Part shown: positions 51,202 to 62,768 of the stretch, piece after piece
How the letters are laid out: each line of letters opens with the position of its first letter
Numbering within the stretch: the first letter of the stretch is position 1
Assembly (NCBI RefSeq): GCF_002234535.1
Contig: NZ_CP022521.1
Coordinates: forward strand, 3,534,001 to 3,598,000
Direction of reading: 5' to 3'
Length of the DNA: 64,000 nt
DNA from: Actinoalloteichus hoggarensis
Lineage (GTDB): Bacteria > Actinomycetota > Actinomycetes > Mycobacteriales > Pseudonocardiaceae
Translations under genes and position numbers: made by a program
Notes under the pieces: model-generated
Told to the model about the DNA's origin: nothing
The model's database searches: none
Seen by the model: only the letters and a program-made list of their open reading frames with translations

Positions 51202-53205
51202 ATGGTGCGCAGACGTGACAAGCCAGATCTCAGAACCCGCGGGCTGATCCGGGTAGGCCTGCTGCTGTCGGCCGCGATCGCCGTGGCGGTCGTGACGCTG
51301 ACCGTGCTGCTCGCCGGGGACGTGCACGCGCCACTGGGCGACCAGGATCCCGGCCTGGTCACGTCGCTGGGCGCGACGCTCCTGCGGCTGTCCGCCCGGC
51401 TCGCGAGCGCCGTCTGCCTCGGCGCTCTGGTGTTCGCCGCCTTCTGCACCCCGGCGGCGCCGACCGGCGGCGTGACCGCCGACGGGTACGCGGCGCTGCG
51501 GACGGCCGCGCGGGCGGCGGTCTGCTGGGCGGTGTCGGCGGCGCTGCTCGTCCCGTTCAGCGCCGCCGACCTCGCGGGGCGCCCGGTGACGATGCTGGCG
51601 GATCCGGAGATCCTGTGGGGCCTCGTCGACGCGCTCGAGGAGCCGACGGCGTGGCTCGTCGTGCTGGTCTGCGCCGTCGTCGTCGCCGTGGGGACGCGGT
51701 GGACGCTGTCGTGGCGTCCGGTCGTGGGGCTCACGGCGATCGCGGCGTTCGGCGTGCTCGTCCCGGTGGTCGTCGGTCATGCCGCCGTCGGCGCCTGGCA
51801 TGACGTGGCGACGAACGCGATGCTGTGGCACGCGCTCGCGGCGGCGGTGTGGCTGGGCACGCTGGTCGCGCTGCTGCTACACGTGCGGCGCGGCGGCACG
51901 GACCAGGAGCCGGCGATCCGGCGCTATCACCGCCTCTCGCTGGGCTGTCTCGTCGTCCTCGGCGGCTCGGGAGTGATCAGCGGGCTGATCGGCGCTCGAC
52001 CCGAGGGGCTGCTCACCACCGGTTACGGGCTGCTGGTCGTCGGCAAGGCGCTGATCCTGATCGGGCTCGTGGCGATCACGGTGGTGCTGCGCCGGAGGTG
52101 GCGGGGGCGGCTGTCGTCCGACGATCGACGTCCGGTGGCGCCGCTGCTCCTGGTCGAGGTGCTCGTGCTGGGGCTGGCCGCCGGGGTGTCGGTCGCGTCG
52201 AGCCGCCTCGTGCTGCCCGCGTTCCTCCTCGATCCCGCCTCGATCATGGAGACGCTGATCGGCTACGAGCTGCTCTCGGCTCCCGACCTGGCGGGCATGG
52301 TCCTGGGCTGGCGACTCAACCTGGTGGTCGGCGTCGGCGCGCTCGCGGGCTCGGTGCTCTACCTGCTCGGGGTGCGCAGGCTGCACCGCCGAGGAGATCG
52401 GTGGCCGCTGGGGCGCACGGCGGCCTGGATCGGCGGCTGCCTGGTCGTCCTGGTCGCGACGTCGTCCGGGCTCGGCCGCTTCGCGCCGGGCGCCTTCAGC
52501 GTCCACATGGCGACGCACATGACCCTGAACATGCTGGCCCCGGTGCTGCTGGTGCTCGGCGGCCCGATCACGCTGGCGCTGCGGGCGCTGCCCACCGCGG
52601 GCGAAGGCAGGCCGCCGGGACCGAGGGAATGGCTGGTGGCGCTGTCGCATTCCCGGGCCGCCCGGCTGCTGCTGCATCCCGTGACGGCGTCGGTGGTGTT
52701 CATCGGCTCGCTCTTCGGGCTGTACTTCACCGGCCTGTTCGACGCGGCGATGCCGGAGCACTGGGCGCACCAGCTGATGACCGTCCACTTCCTGGTGTCC
52801 GGTTACGTCTTCTACTGGCTGGTCATCGGGGTGGACCGGCCGCCTCGGCCGCTGCCGCACCTGGCCAGGCTGGGCATGCTGTTCGCCGCCATGCCCTTTC
52901 ACGCCTTCTTCGGCGTGCTGCTGATGAGCAGGCCGACGTTGATCGGCGAGATGTACTACCGAAGGCTGGACGTGCCGTGGGTGCCCGATCTACTCGCCGA
53001 TCAGCGGCTGGGCGGCGGGATCGCCTGGGTCGCGGGCGAGGTGCCGATGGTGATCGTGCTCATCGCGCTGCTGATCCAGTGGTCTCGTCAGGACGATCGG
53101 GACTCGCGGCGGCACGATCGTCGCGACGGCGCGGAACGCGGCGCCGACGGCGAACTGGACTCCTACAACGCGATGCTGGCGGCACTGGCCGATCGCCGGG
53201 ACTGA
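51202..53205 (+). CDS. CopD / CtaG (cytochrome c oxidase assembly) fusion membrane protein
   Basis: The product is 667 residues from ATG 51202. Its numerous membrane segments split into an N-terminal CopD-like copper-resistance part (about 20-320, with GHAAVGAWHDVATNAMLWHALAAA-type His-rich loops) and a C-terminal CtaG-like part. The latter includes HMATHMTLNMLAPVLLVLGG, PEHWAHQLMTVHFLVSGYVF and MPFHAFFGVLLMS. The conserved His/Met residues fit copper handling for cytochrome oxidase assembly. Such fusions are common in actinobacteria. It lies upstream of a copper ATPase, and its hydrophilic C-terminus is cytoplasmic. Confidence 0.9.
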   Translation: MVRRRDKPDLRTRGLIRVGLLLSAAIAVAVVTLTVLLAGDVHAPLGDQDPGLVTSLGATLLRLSARLASAVCLGALVFAAFCTPAAPTGGVTADGYAALRTAARAAVCWAVSAALLVPFSAADLAGRPVTMLADPEILWGLVDALEEPTAWLVVLVCAVVVAVGTRWTLSWRPVVGLTAIAAFGVLVPVVVGHAAVGAWHDVATNAMLWHALAAAVWLGTLVALLLHVRRGGTDQEPAIRRYHRLSLGCLVVLGGSGVISGLIGARPEGLLTTGYGLLVVGKALILIGLVAITVVLRRRWRGRLSSDDRRPVAPLLLVEVLVLGLAAGVSVASSRLVLPAFLLDPASIMETLIGYELLSAPDLAGMVLGWRLNLVVGVGALAGSVLYLLGVRRLHRRGDRWPLGRTAAWIGGCLVVLVATSSGLGRFAPGAFSVHMATHMTLNMLAPVLLVLGGPITLALRALPTAGEGRPPGPREWLVALSHSRAARLLLHPVTASVVFIGSLFGLYFTGLFDAAMPEHWAHQLMTVHFLVSGYVFYWLVIGVDRPPRPLPHLARLGMLFAAMPFHAFFGVLLMSRPTLIGEMYYRRLDVPWVPDLLADQRLGGGIAWVAGEVPMVIVLIALLIQWSRQDDRDSRRHDRRDGAERGADGELDSYNAMLAALADRRD

Positions 53206-53916
53206 GGCCGCGGCCAGACTGCCCGAGCATGGTGCACGGGCTGGCGGAGGTGCTGTCGGATCAGGCGACCGACCTGCCGGACGCCAAGACGGCCCGGTCG
53301 CGCCGAGCACGATGCCGTGGAGTCGATCGTCAGGCCTGGTGGGCGCCGGCACGGCATGGACGGTCGGCGCCCCACGCTCCGGGTCCCGGTCCCGTCGTGC
53401 GCCGGTCCTGGACGCCGGTCCGACGGCGGGTCGATCCGCTGTCCCCGACGGCCCGCACGGACCGTTGCCCGGCGGCGCCGGACCGCCCGTCGTGGCAGGA
53501 GAACCCGGCGGCGGATCTCGGCGGCCCCGGGCGAGCCGAGGGGCGTGGCTCGTGACCGACGGCGAATGCGTGTCGGCGCGCCCGAGCGGAGCGAGAGCGA
53601 CGATGCCGGGTCTCGGACCGGCACGGGCCTCGACGCGTTCCACGGTGCGGCGACCGCCGTCGTCGCCCTGTGCCGAGGGAGGACGTCTGTCGTCTCGGTT
53701 CTCCTCTCCGGAATCTCCGCCGTCGCAGGCGGCCGTCACCGTCACCGTGCAGGTAGTCGGACGGCACGACCCGTCGGTTCCCGAGATCTTCGACGATGGC
53801 GACGTGGCCGGGCGGAGCAGGCACCGCCCGGTGACAGGCGTACGCTGTCGAGCGCGTTCGCGGTCCGGTCCTGTCGCCGTCACCACCGACAGCAGCCACC
53901 GGAATGACGGAGAGCC
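53206..53916. other. Intergenic, nothing recognised
   Basis: These 711 bases lie between the CopD-CtaG gene and the copper ATPase. Open frames on both strands are low-complexity Arg/Gly/Pro translations without ribosome sites. The ATPase promoter is presumably in the last 100 bases, but no clear box or copper operator was recognised. Confidence 0.4.
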
Positions 53917-56217
<2,301 letters not shown>

Positions 56218-56839
56218 CGCACGACGCGCGGCGCGGCGGGCGGCGGGCCATCGCAGGGGCCGCGGCCGCCGCTCTCGCCCCGCCGCCCTGCCGCCGTTCG
56301 GCCGACCGTGTCCGCCCGGCCGGTCCCGGCCCGCCGCCCCCACGCCGTAGGGGTGCATGGACGGCCTGGCGTCGCGGGTCCGCGCGGCTGTGCTCGGAGA
56401 CCGTGAGAATCGATGGCGGCCGCCGCGACCGGTCGGGCCGGCCGTCACCTCGCAGTCGAAGAACGGCGAGTCGCCGATGACATCGAAGTCCTGCTCTCGG
56501 CCCCGCGGTGCCTCATCAGCGCGGGGCCGGGCTCCCGGCGGCGAGGCGGGCCTGCTCGTCGGCCTGCGGCGGAGGAGACGTGCGACCAGGCGGGCGACGC
56601 CGCGGGATTACGGTCAGGACTGCCCGTTGCCGCTCCGCCGCTGCCGTATGCGACGATCGCGATGATCGAGTACTCGGCCGCCGTCGGGTCGGGGTCCCCT
56701 CCCGACTCCGCCCGTCGCCGAGCCGCACCCGGAAGCGACCATGCACCCGCTCACCAGGTGTGGAGCGGCGCCAGGCCTGCTCACCATCGTTCGAGTCGCA
56801 CCATCGACGGCAGCGACTCCGGGCCCGAAGGGACACCCC
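56218..56839. other. Intergenic, nothing recognised
   Basis: These 622 bases follow the copper ATPase. They are extremely GC-rich in the first 130 bases. No supported gene, RNA or clear hairpin was found. Confidence 0.4.
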
Positions 56840-57091
56840 ATGTACGACCTCGAAGCGGTCGTGGCTGCCGTGAGCCAGGCCTACGGCGAAGACCTCGGCG
56901 ACGCCGTCGCGAACTGCGAAGCCGCGGATCGCCTGGTCGACTTCGTCTCCGCCGCGGCCGAGGAGCACGATCTCGACCTCGGCGAGGTCGTCGCGACGGC
57001 CGAGCTCGACGAGGACGAGGCGACCTGGGCGGCGTCGGCCGACCGGCCCGCGGCGGTGTTGATCAATCGGATCCGCGACGGACTCGCCTGA
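56840..57091 (+). CDS. Small acidic hypothetical protein
   Basis: This 83-residue protein is strongly acidic and helical (YDLEAVVAAVSQAYGEDLG, AAEEHDLDLGEVVATAELDE, LINRIRDGLA). ATG 56840 was chosen because GAAGGGA lies upstream and the longer frame lacks a site. It has no membrane segment and only one cysteine. No family is recognised; helical acidic proteins of this size are often regulators or antitoxin-like, but nothing here shows that. Confidence 0.55.
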   Translation: MYDLEAVVAAVSQAYGEDLGDAVANCEAADRLVDFVSAAAEEHDLDLGEVVATAELDEDEATWAASADRPAAVLINRIRDGLA

Positions 57092-57127
57092 TCCCGGCCG
57101 CGTCGAGCGGCCCGAGGCCGGGTCCGC

Positions 57128-57150
57128 CCCGCGGGCCGGCTTCCCGCGGG
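57128..57150. terminator. Possible terminator hairpin between converging genes
   Basis: CCCGCGGG occurs at 57128-57135 and again at 57143-57150. The two copies can pair into an 8-bp stem with a 7-nt loop. It lies 36 bases past the small protein stop, facing the lyase gene. No T-run follows. Confidence 0.4.
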
Positions 57151-57336
57151 ACGGCGGGCGGGCCGATGAGGCGGCCGGGCGTCGACGTCGAGGCCCGGCA
57201 GGCGGGTCGCCTTCCCGCCGGCTTGACGCCGACCGGCCGATGCCTCCCCCGCCGACCCGACACCGGCCCGGGCCGCGTGTTCCGCGAGTGCGGCCAGCGC
57301 ACCGGCTCACCCGGTCCGCGCACCGCCCCTCGGCCG

Positions 57337-59217
57337 TCACCCGCCGACGTAGGCGATCGCGGGCCTCGGGGGCTCGCTCATCCCGTGGCCGAGGAAGTAG
57401 TCGACGTGATGGGACTGCAGGTAGCCGTGCAGCGTCATGGCGTTGCGGTAGGCCGGGTTGTGGGCCAGGGTGTAGAGCCGCGTGTCGGTGGGCTGGTCGG
57501 TCGTGAAGACGATCAGCTCGTCCCGCGCGGCGTTGGTGTAGACGACCTCCTCCCGCCAGTCCCCCAGGATGTCGCCGACGAGCGCGGGATTCACCCCGTG
57601 GGCGTTGACCGCCCCGTAGTCGGTGTTCCGGAACAGCCGAGGCAGGCTGTTGCTCGGCGTCGGATTCTCCGGGTCCCACTTCTCGAACTTGCCGTCGTTG
57701 AGCAGTTCCATGGTGAGGTCGCCGTCCCACCACAGCCCCAGCTGCGGCCATGGCGCCAGCCCGGTGTCGGGTTCGGTGAGCGAGTCGGTCGGGGCGTTGT
57801 AGACACCGGAGAAGGACCAGGCCTCCATGCCGGGGAAACGCGGGTCGATGTCGCCGACCATCCCGCGTCCGACGTCGCTGACGCCCTCGCCGAAGTGCTG
57901 CCAGATCATCTCGCCGTTCGCGGCGTCGTAGTAGTACTCGCGCAGGCCGCTCGGGTTGTCCTGCTGTACCCCGTAGCCCTCCAGGCCCGGTCGCGCCGGG
58001 TCCAGGTCGGCGATGTGGAAGCGGTCGCCGTGGACGATGCCCGCGTCGGCGAGGGAGTAGCGCAGGGTGCCGTCGCCGTTGAGGACGAACCCGATCTCGA
58101 CGATCTCGTCCCGGCCGTCCCCGTCGACGTCGATGATGCGGGTGTTGTGGCCGTCCGGCGCGTCCTGATCGCCGCGCAGCCATCGCCACTGGCGGACGAG
58201 GTCGTCGCCGTCGAGGCGCCAGGCCGCGATGACGAGGTTGAAGCCTCCGTCGCCGATGCGGTTCTTCAGGTAGCCCACCACGCTCGGGGTGACGCCGTCG
58301 AGGTGTCCGACGCCGAGCCGTGCGTACATCGGGCCGTCGGCCAGGTAGTCGTCCGGTACCGGGGCCGCGGCGCGCAGGGCACCGGTCTCGCCGTCCAGCA
58401 CGGCGATCGACTGGCGCACGTCGTCCTGTTCTCGATGCGTCGTCCCGTCGCCGAAGACGACTCCGTCGGCGACCCGCACGGCCACCTCCGCCCGGCCGTC
58501 GCCGTCGAGGTCCGCGACGGTCACGCCGTCGTTGTGGCCGACGTTGATCGTGGCCGACCCGCCCTCGATGTTGTCCTGGTCCATGCTGTTCGGCCCCATG
58601 TTCACCTCCCAGAGGAACTCGCCCTCGTCGGTGTAGGCCTCCAACGTCTGGGGCGCGGTCTGCCGGTCGATGACGTAGTCGAAGTCGCCGTCGCCGTCGA
58701 GATCCCCGACCCAGGCGAACTTGACGGCGCCGCCCGGCCGCAGCGGGATGCGGACCACCGGCTCCTCGGGATGGTCCGCGGACAGGGCGAACGGCTCGCT
58801 CGGCACGCCCTCGACTCCGTCGAGGACGGTCGTCACCCGGTAGGCGTTCTGTCGACTCAGGTCGGCGGCGGTGTCGAGGAAGTTCGTCCCGTCGGTCAGG
58901 ACGTCGTCGTTGAGCCGCACCCAGTCGCCGCCGTCGGCGGATCGGTACAGGTGGAAGCCGAGGCCTGCCGGGTCGAGCCCGAGCAGCCGCCAGGACACGA
59001 ACACGTTGTCGTCGGCTGCCCGCACCGCCACCACGCCGCGTCCGAGGTTCTCCATGGGGCGTACGAGCTGCTGCGGCCCGCCGGGCGTCGCCTCGGTCGG
59101 CGTGGGGGCCGCGATGCCCGTCGTGGTGAGGCCGAGAAGCAGGGTGGCGCCGACGGCCGCAACGGTCGTCAGGGTGCGCGGCCGTCGTCCCGCCGGCCGT
59201 CGGTGTCTGCGGTACAT
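57337..59217 (-). CDS. Secreted rhamnogalacturonan lyase (PL11-like)
   Basis: The product is 626 residues from ATG 59217 (GAGGAG upstream). The N-terminus has Arg-rich and hydrophobic signal features (TLTTVAAVGATLLLGLTTTG) followed by APTPTEA. The mature part matches PL11 rhamnogalacturonan lyases: QLVRPMENLGRGVVAVRA, WRLLGLD, DLDGDGDFDYVIDRQ, many Asp-rich calcium-binding DxDGDGxxE repeats, and the C-terminal LYTLAHNPAYRNAMTLHGYLQSHHVDYF in outline. It cleaves the backbone of pectin rhamnogalacturonan I outside the cell. It is unrelated to the thiopeptide. Confidence 0.93.
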   Translation of the reverse strand: MYRRHRRPAGRRPRTLTTVAAVGATLLLGLTTTGIAAPTPTEATPGGPQQLVRPMENLGRGVVAVRAADDNVFVSWRLLGLDPAGLGFHLYRSADGGDWVRLNDDVLTDGTNFLDTAADLSRQNAYRVTTVLDGVEGVPSEPFALSADHPEEPVVRIPLRPGGAVKFAWVGDLDGDGDFDYVIDRQTAPQTLEAYTDEGEFLWEVNMGPNSMDQDNIEGGSATINVGHNDGVTVADLDGDGRAEVAVRVADGVVFGDGTTHREQDDVRQSIAVLDGETGALRAAAPVPDDYLADGPMYARLGVGHLDGVTPSVVGYLKNRIGDGGFNLVIAAWRLDGDDLVRQWRWLRGDQDAPDGHNTRIIDVDGDGRDEIVEIGFVLNGDGTLRYSLADAGIVHGDRFHIADLDPARPGLEGYGVQQDNPSGLREYYYDAANGEMIWQHFGEGVSDVGRGMVGDIDPRFPGMEAWSFSGVYNAPTDSLTEPDTGLAPWPQLGLWWDGDLTMELLNDGKFEKWDPENPTPSNSLPRLFRNTDYGAVNAHGVNPALVGDILGDWREEVVYTNAARDELIVFTTDQPTDTRLYTLAHNPAYRNAMTLHGYLQSHHVDYFLGHGMSEPPRPAIAYVGG

Positions 59218-61526
59218 GCGGAACTCCTCGTCGTCGTCGCTTCGTCGTTCGTTCCGGCGGGCTGGGTGCGCGGCGGCGCGCGGCGCGGTCCGCTCCGGCC
59301 GACGCCCAACGGATCGCGCTTTGCTTCGCCGCGTCACGGGCGGCGTCGGAGACGGCGATTCGACCGGCCGCCTCGTCGCCGCCGGGCAGGGTCGTGATCG
59401 AGCGTCAGGTTCGTCGGGTTCCTCGTCAATCCCCCACCTGCGCAGGCGTGGCCGCCGCCGTGCCGCCCACCGGTGATCGGCCCGGCGGGCGCCGATCGGC
59501 ACCGCGCGACGAGGACGCGCGCCGAGTCGCCGGGCGGGCTCGACCGCATGCACGGCGCCGACGCACCTGATCAGCGGCGCCGATCGACGGACCCGACGAC
59601 GACGTCACCGGGACTCGGGTTCTCACGACGAGGCCGCGGCGGGCGCACCCCGCACCGGGCGTGGTCCCCCGGACCGGTTCGCCCGATCGGACCCGCCGAA
59701 CGGCGCCGATCGCAGCACGCGCGCGACCGGACGTCCGGGAACGCCGCGGCCGATTCCGGCCGCGCGCCGGCGAGACCACGGCCGCCGCGCCGGCACGGGA
59801 GGGCACCGGCGGCGCCGAGGCACGGATCGAGTGCCTCTCCGACGTGGACGACGATTCCCTCGGGTGCGACGCACCGGCGGAGAACGTCCCGCCCGTCGAA
59901 GAAGCGGACCTCGGGGAATGGTCGGTCGACGGCGCGCACCACCGGCCATCGCGGCGAGTCAGTCCGAGTCGGTGTATTCCAGGAAAGCAGCGCGCTCCTC
60001 GATTCCACGATCGCACCTGGCGACGTCGGCGCGATCACGAGGTTCCCCGTCATGCGTGCGGAACGAGTTCTCACGGAGTGATTCCGCTGTATTCGAGAGG
60101 AAGTTCCCTGGTTCCGATCCACACCGAGAGGAACGCCGACCAGTCCGCCGAATACCATGGCACGACGACACGGACATCACCGTCGCGCCTACGGCGAGAA
60201 CTGGCGACGAGTGTGCGCCCGAGCGGAACACCTCCTGGTCGGCGCCGGCCCGGGCAACCACTACTTCGGCGTGCCTCTGCCGACGCGACTCCTGGCCTGG
60301 GCGCACCGCCGCCGCACCGAAGCCTCCACGCCGACGCGCTCGTCGGTCTCCACGGGCGCCGCGTACTCCCGAGAGGAGATCGAGACGGCCCTGGCCGGGC
60401 TGACGACGCGGACATCACGGTTTCTCCGGCCTGCCGGCGCTGCGGACGGCGGATCGGAACAACATCGTCAACGAGGTTCCCGGCAGACCGCGGGTGTTTC
60501 GACCGACGTCCGTCGTTCGGTGCGCCGAAATCCGCCGGATCGACGGCGCGAGCCCCGCCACGACGATCGACCGTCATGCTCTTTCCGCCGCCAGCATAAG
60601 ACACCGCGCAGCCACGCCGAGGGGAAGCACACCACTTCGATACCGCCTGCTGCCGTCGTCCACACCAGCACGATCCCCGATCACGAACCCGCGGCGGTCT
60701 TCTCCACGGAGGCGGGCGCCGTGCGCGGCCCTGTCATCGCCCGTCGCCGCCGTCGCCACGTGCGGTGCGCCACGCCCTGCCGCCGCTGTCGAAGACCGCC
60801 ACGTGCGGCGCCGCGGAGACCGTCGCCCGGAATCGTCCACACCGGTCAGGCCCGTGCGCCGTCGCAACGAGTCCGGCCCTCTCGGACCGCCCCATCCACG
60901 AACGCGGAATCCGACCCCTGTCTCTCCTGGGCGGCGCCCCTATTCCCCTGTGCAATGCTGGATCACCTCGATGGTGTCCCCGTAGCATCCATTCGGACGA
61001 ACGGCTGTGGCGTGTCCCAACGACGTGCCCGAACGACGGTCGGCGATGGAGGAGATCATCCAGCCGAGAACGACGCCGATCGAGAACAGGCGCCCGGACA
61101 CGTCATTCCCGCATCGGCGATTCCGAGGTGTGAACACGTCGACCGCCGACACACGACGACGCTATCGACATCGGCGGACGGGTCCGCGCTCCCGACCGTC
61201 CGGGGACGTCACGGCATCGCACGCACCAAGCCCCGTCTCGGGCACCCGCCCGGTCGGGATCGACCCATTCCGACCGACGAGCCCGCGACGGCGGCACGAC
61301 GTCCGCCGGCATCGGCCGCGATCGACGCGGGCAGGCCCGCTCAGTCCCCGCCCGCGCATCGACGTCCCCGCCTGCCTGCTCTCCATTGCCGTCCGAGGCG
61401 GCGCTCGTCCACTGCCGCCTCGGCGGGCCCTCCCCCGAGAGCGGCCCTCCCCTGAGACTCCGGGGAAGACCACCCACCCCGAATCCGAGCGACCCGACGA
61501 TCGGCAGCCGAGAAGGAGAACATCGT
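59218..61526. other. Long gene-poor region
   Basis: This 2.3-kb stretch contains many overlapping open frames, but all are Arg/Pro/Ser-rich translations that I cannot tie to a family, and none has a convincing ribosome site and matching codon bias. A 20-base near-repeat (acgac.cggacatcac) occurs around 60165 and 60401 and gives DDTDITV and DDADITV in two different frames. The last 60 bases hold the ribosome site AAGGAG for the P450. It may be a decayed locus or regulatory DNA. Confidence 0.4.
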
Positions 61527-62726
61527 ATGAGACAAGGCCGTCCCGAGGTGACCTCGCTGCCCACGCTGCGCGAACGGCCGTTGGATCCCCCCGACGAGCT
61601 CGCCCGCCTGCGTGACCGGGAGCCCATCGCTCGGATGGCCTACCCGGACGGACATCTGGGCTGGCTGGTGACCAGCCACGCGGCCGCGCGGGCGGTACTC
61701 GCCGACCGGCGCTTCAGCTCCCGACAGGACCTGATGCGTGCCTCGCTCCCGCACCTCGTCGCTCAGGAGCCGCGGACACCGGCCGACCCCGGCAACTTCA
61801 TCCGGCTGGACCCGCCCGATCACACCCGCTACCGGCAGCTGCTCGCCGGTCAGTTCACGATGCGACGCATGCGGGACCTGCGCCCGAGGGTGGAGCACAT
61901 CGTCGAGGGGCTGCTCGACGAGATGGAGCGCGGTCCCGCCGAGGTCGACCTCGTGCGCTGCTTCGCGCTGCCGGTCGCCTCGATGGTGATCTGCGAACTG
62001 CTCGGCGCGCCGTACTCCGAACTCGACGAGTTCCAGCACCACACGGCGGTGCTCCTGACCCTCAGCTCCACGATCGAGCAGATCGAGGAGTCGGCGATCA
62101 GCGTGGACGAGTTCGTACGGCGGCTCGTGCGGCGCAAGCGGCAGCAGCCGACCGAGGACCTGCTCGGCAGGCTGACGACCGAGCACGACCTCACCGACGA
62201 CGAGCTGGCCAACATCGCCTTCCTGCTGCTCGCCGCCGGACACGAGACCACCGCGAACATGCTGTCGCTGGGCACCTACACCCTGCTGTGTCATCCCGAG
62301 CAGCTCGAGCGGCTGCGTGCCGAGCCCGCGCTGATCGACGACGCCGTGGAGGAGCTGCTGCGCTACCTCACGATCTTCCACATCGGACCGTCGCGCACCG
62401 CCTTGGCCGACGTCGAGCTGGACGGCCACCTGATCAAGGCGGGCGACACCGTCACGCTGTCGCTCAGCGCCGCCGACCGCGACCCGGACCGCTTCGTCGA
62501 CCCCGATCGGTTCGACGTCACCCGCGCCGCGGGCGGACATCTGGCCTTCGGCCACGGCGTGCACCAGTGTCTCGGTCAGCAGCTCGCCCGCATGCAGATG
62601 CGGGTCGGCTACGCGGCGCTCTTCCGGCGATTCCCGACACTGCGGCTGGCCGTCGATCCCGCCGAGGTGCCGATGCGCGCCGACATGACGATCTACGGCC
62701 TGCGCGGCCTCCCGGTCTCCTGGTAG
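61527..62726 (+). CDS. Cytochrome P450
   Basis: This 399-residue P450 is canonical throughout: DPPDHTRYRQLLAGQFT, I-helix LLLAAGHETTANML, ExxR (EELLRY), heme motif FGHGVHQCLGQQLARMQ. ATG 61527 follows AGAAGGAG. It resembles actinomycete natural-product P450s of the CYP107/105 type. It converges with a glycosyltransferase. Since the heme Cys is present, it is a monooxygenase and not an EryCII-type helper. Confidence 0.93.
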   Translation: MRQGRPEVTSLPTLRERPLDPPDELARLRDREPIARMAYPDGHLGWLVTSHAAARAVLADRRFSSRQDLMRASLPHLVAQEPRTPADPGNFIRLDPPDHTRYRQLLAGQFTMRRMRDLRPRVEHIVEGLLDEMERGPAEVDLVRCFALPVASMVICELLGAPYSELDEFQHHTAVLLTLSSTIEQIEESAISVDEFVRRLVRRKRQQPTEDLLGRLTTEHDLTDDELANIAFLLLAAGHETTANMLSLGTYTLLCHPEQLERLRAEPALIDDAVEELLRYLTIFHIGPSRTALADVELDGHLIKAGDTVTLSLSAADRDPDRFVDPDRFDVTRAAGGHLAFGHGVHQCLGQQLARMQMRVGYAALFRRFPTLRLAVDPAEVPMRADMTIYGLRGLPVSW

Positions 62727-62728
62727 CT

Positions 62729-62760
62729 CCTCGGGCCCGATCGGGCGGGCGGGCCCGAGG
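62729..62760. terminator. Strong bidirectional terminator hairpin
   Basis: CCTCGGGCCC (62729-62738) and GGGCCCGAGG (62751-62760) are a perfect 10-bp inverted repeat with a 12-nt loop. It starts two bases after the P450 stop and lies eight bases before the end of the converging glycosyltransferase gene. It should end transcription from both sides. Confidence 0.7.
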
Positions 62761-62768
62761 CCACCGCC

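Noticed and set aside
49822-51831. 669-residue version of the substrate-binding protein
   Set aside because: The N-terminal 320 residues are Arg/His-rich and run through intergenic and opposite-strand coding DNA. The lipobox places the start at GTG 50859.
60157-61455. 432-residue plus-strand open frame in the gene-poor region
   Set aside because: Arg/Pro/Thr-rich composition, no ribosome site, no recognisable domain, overlapped by equally long frames on both strands.
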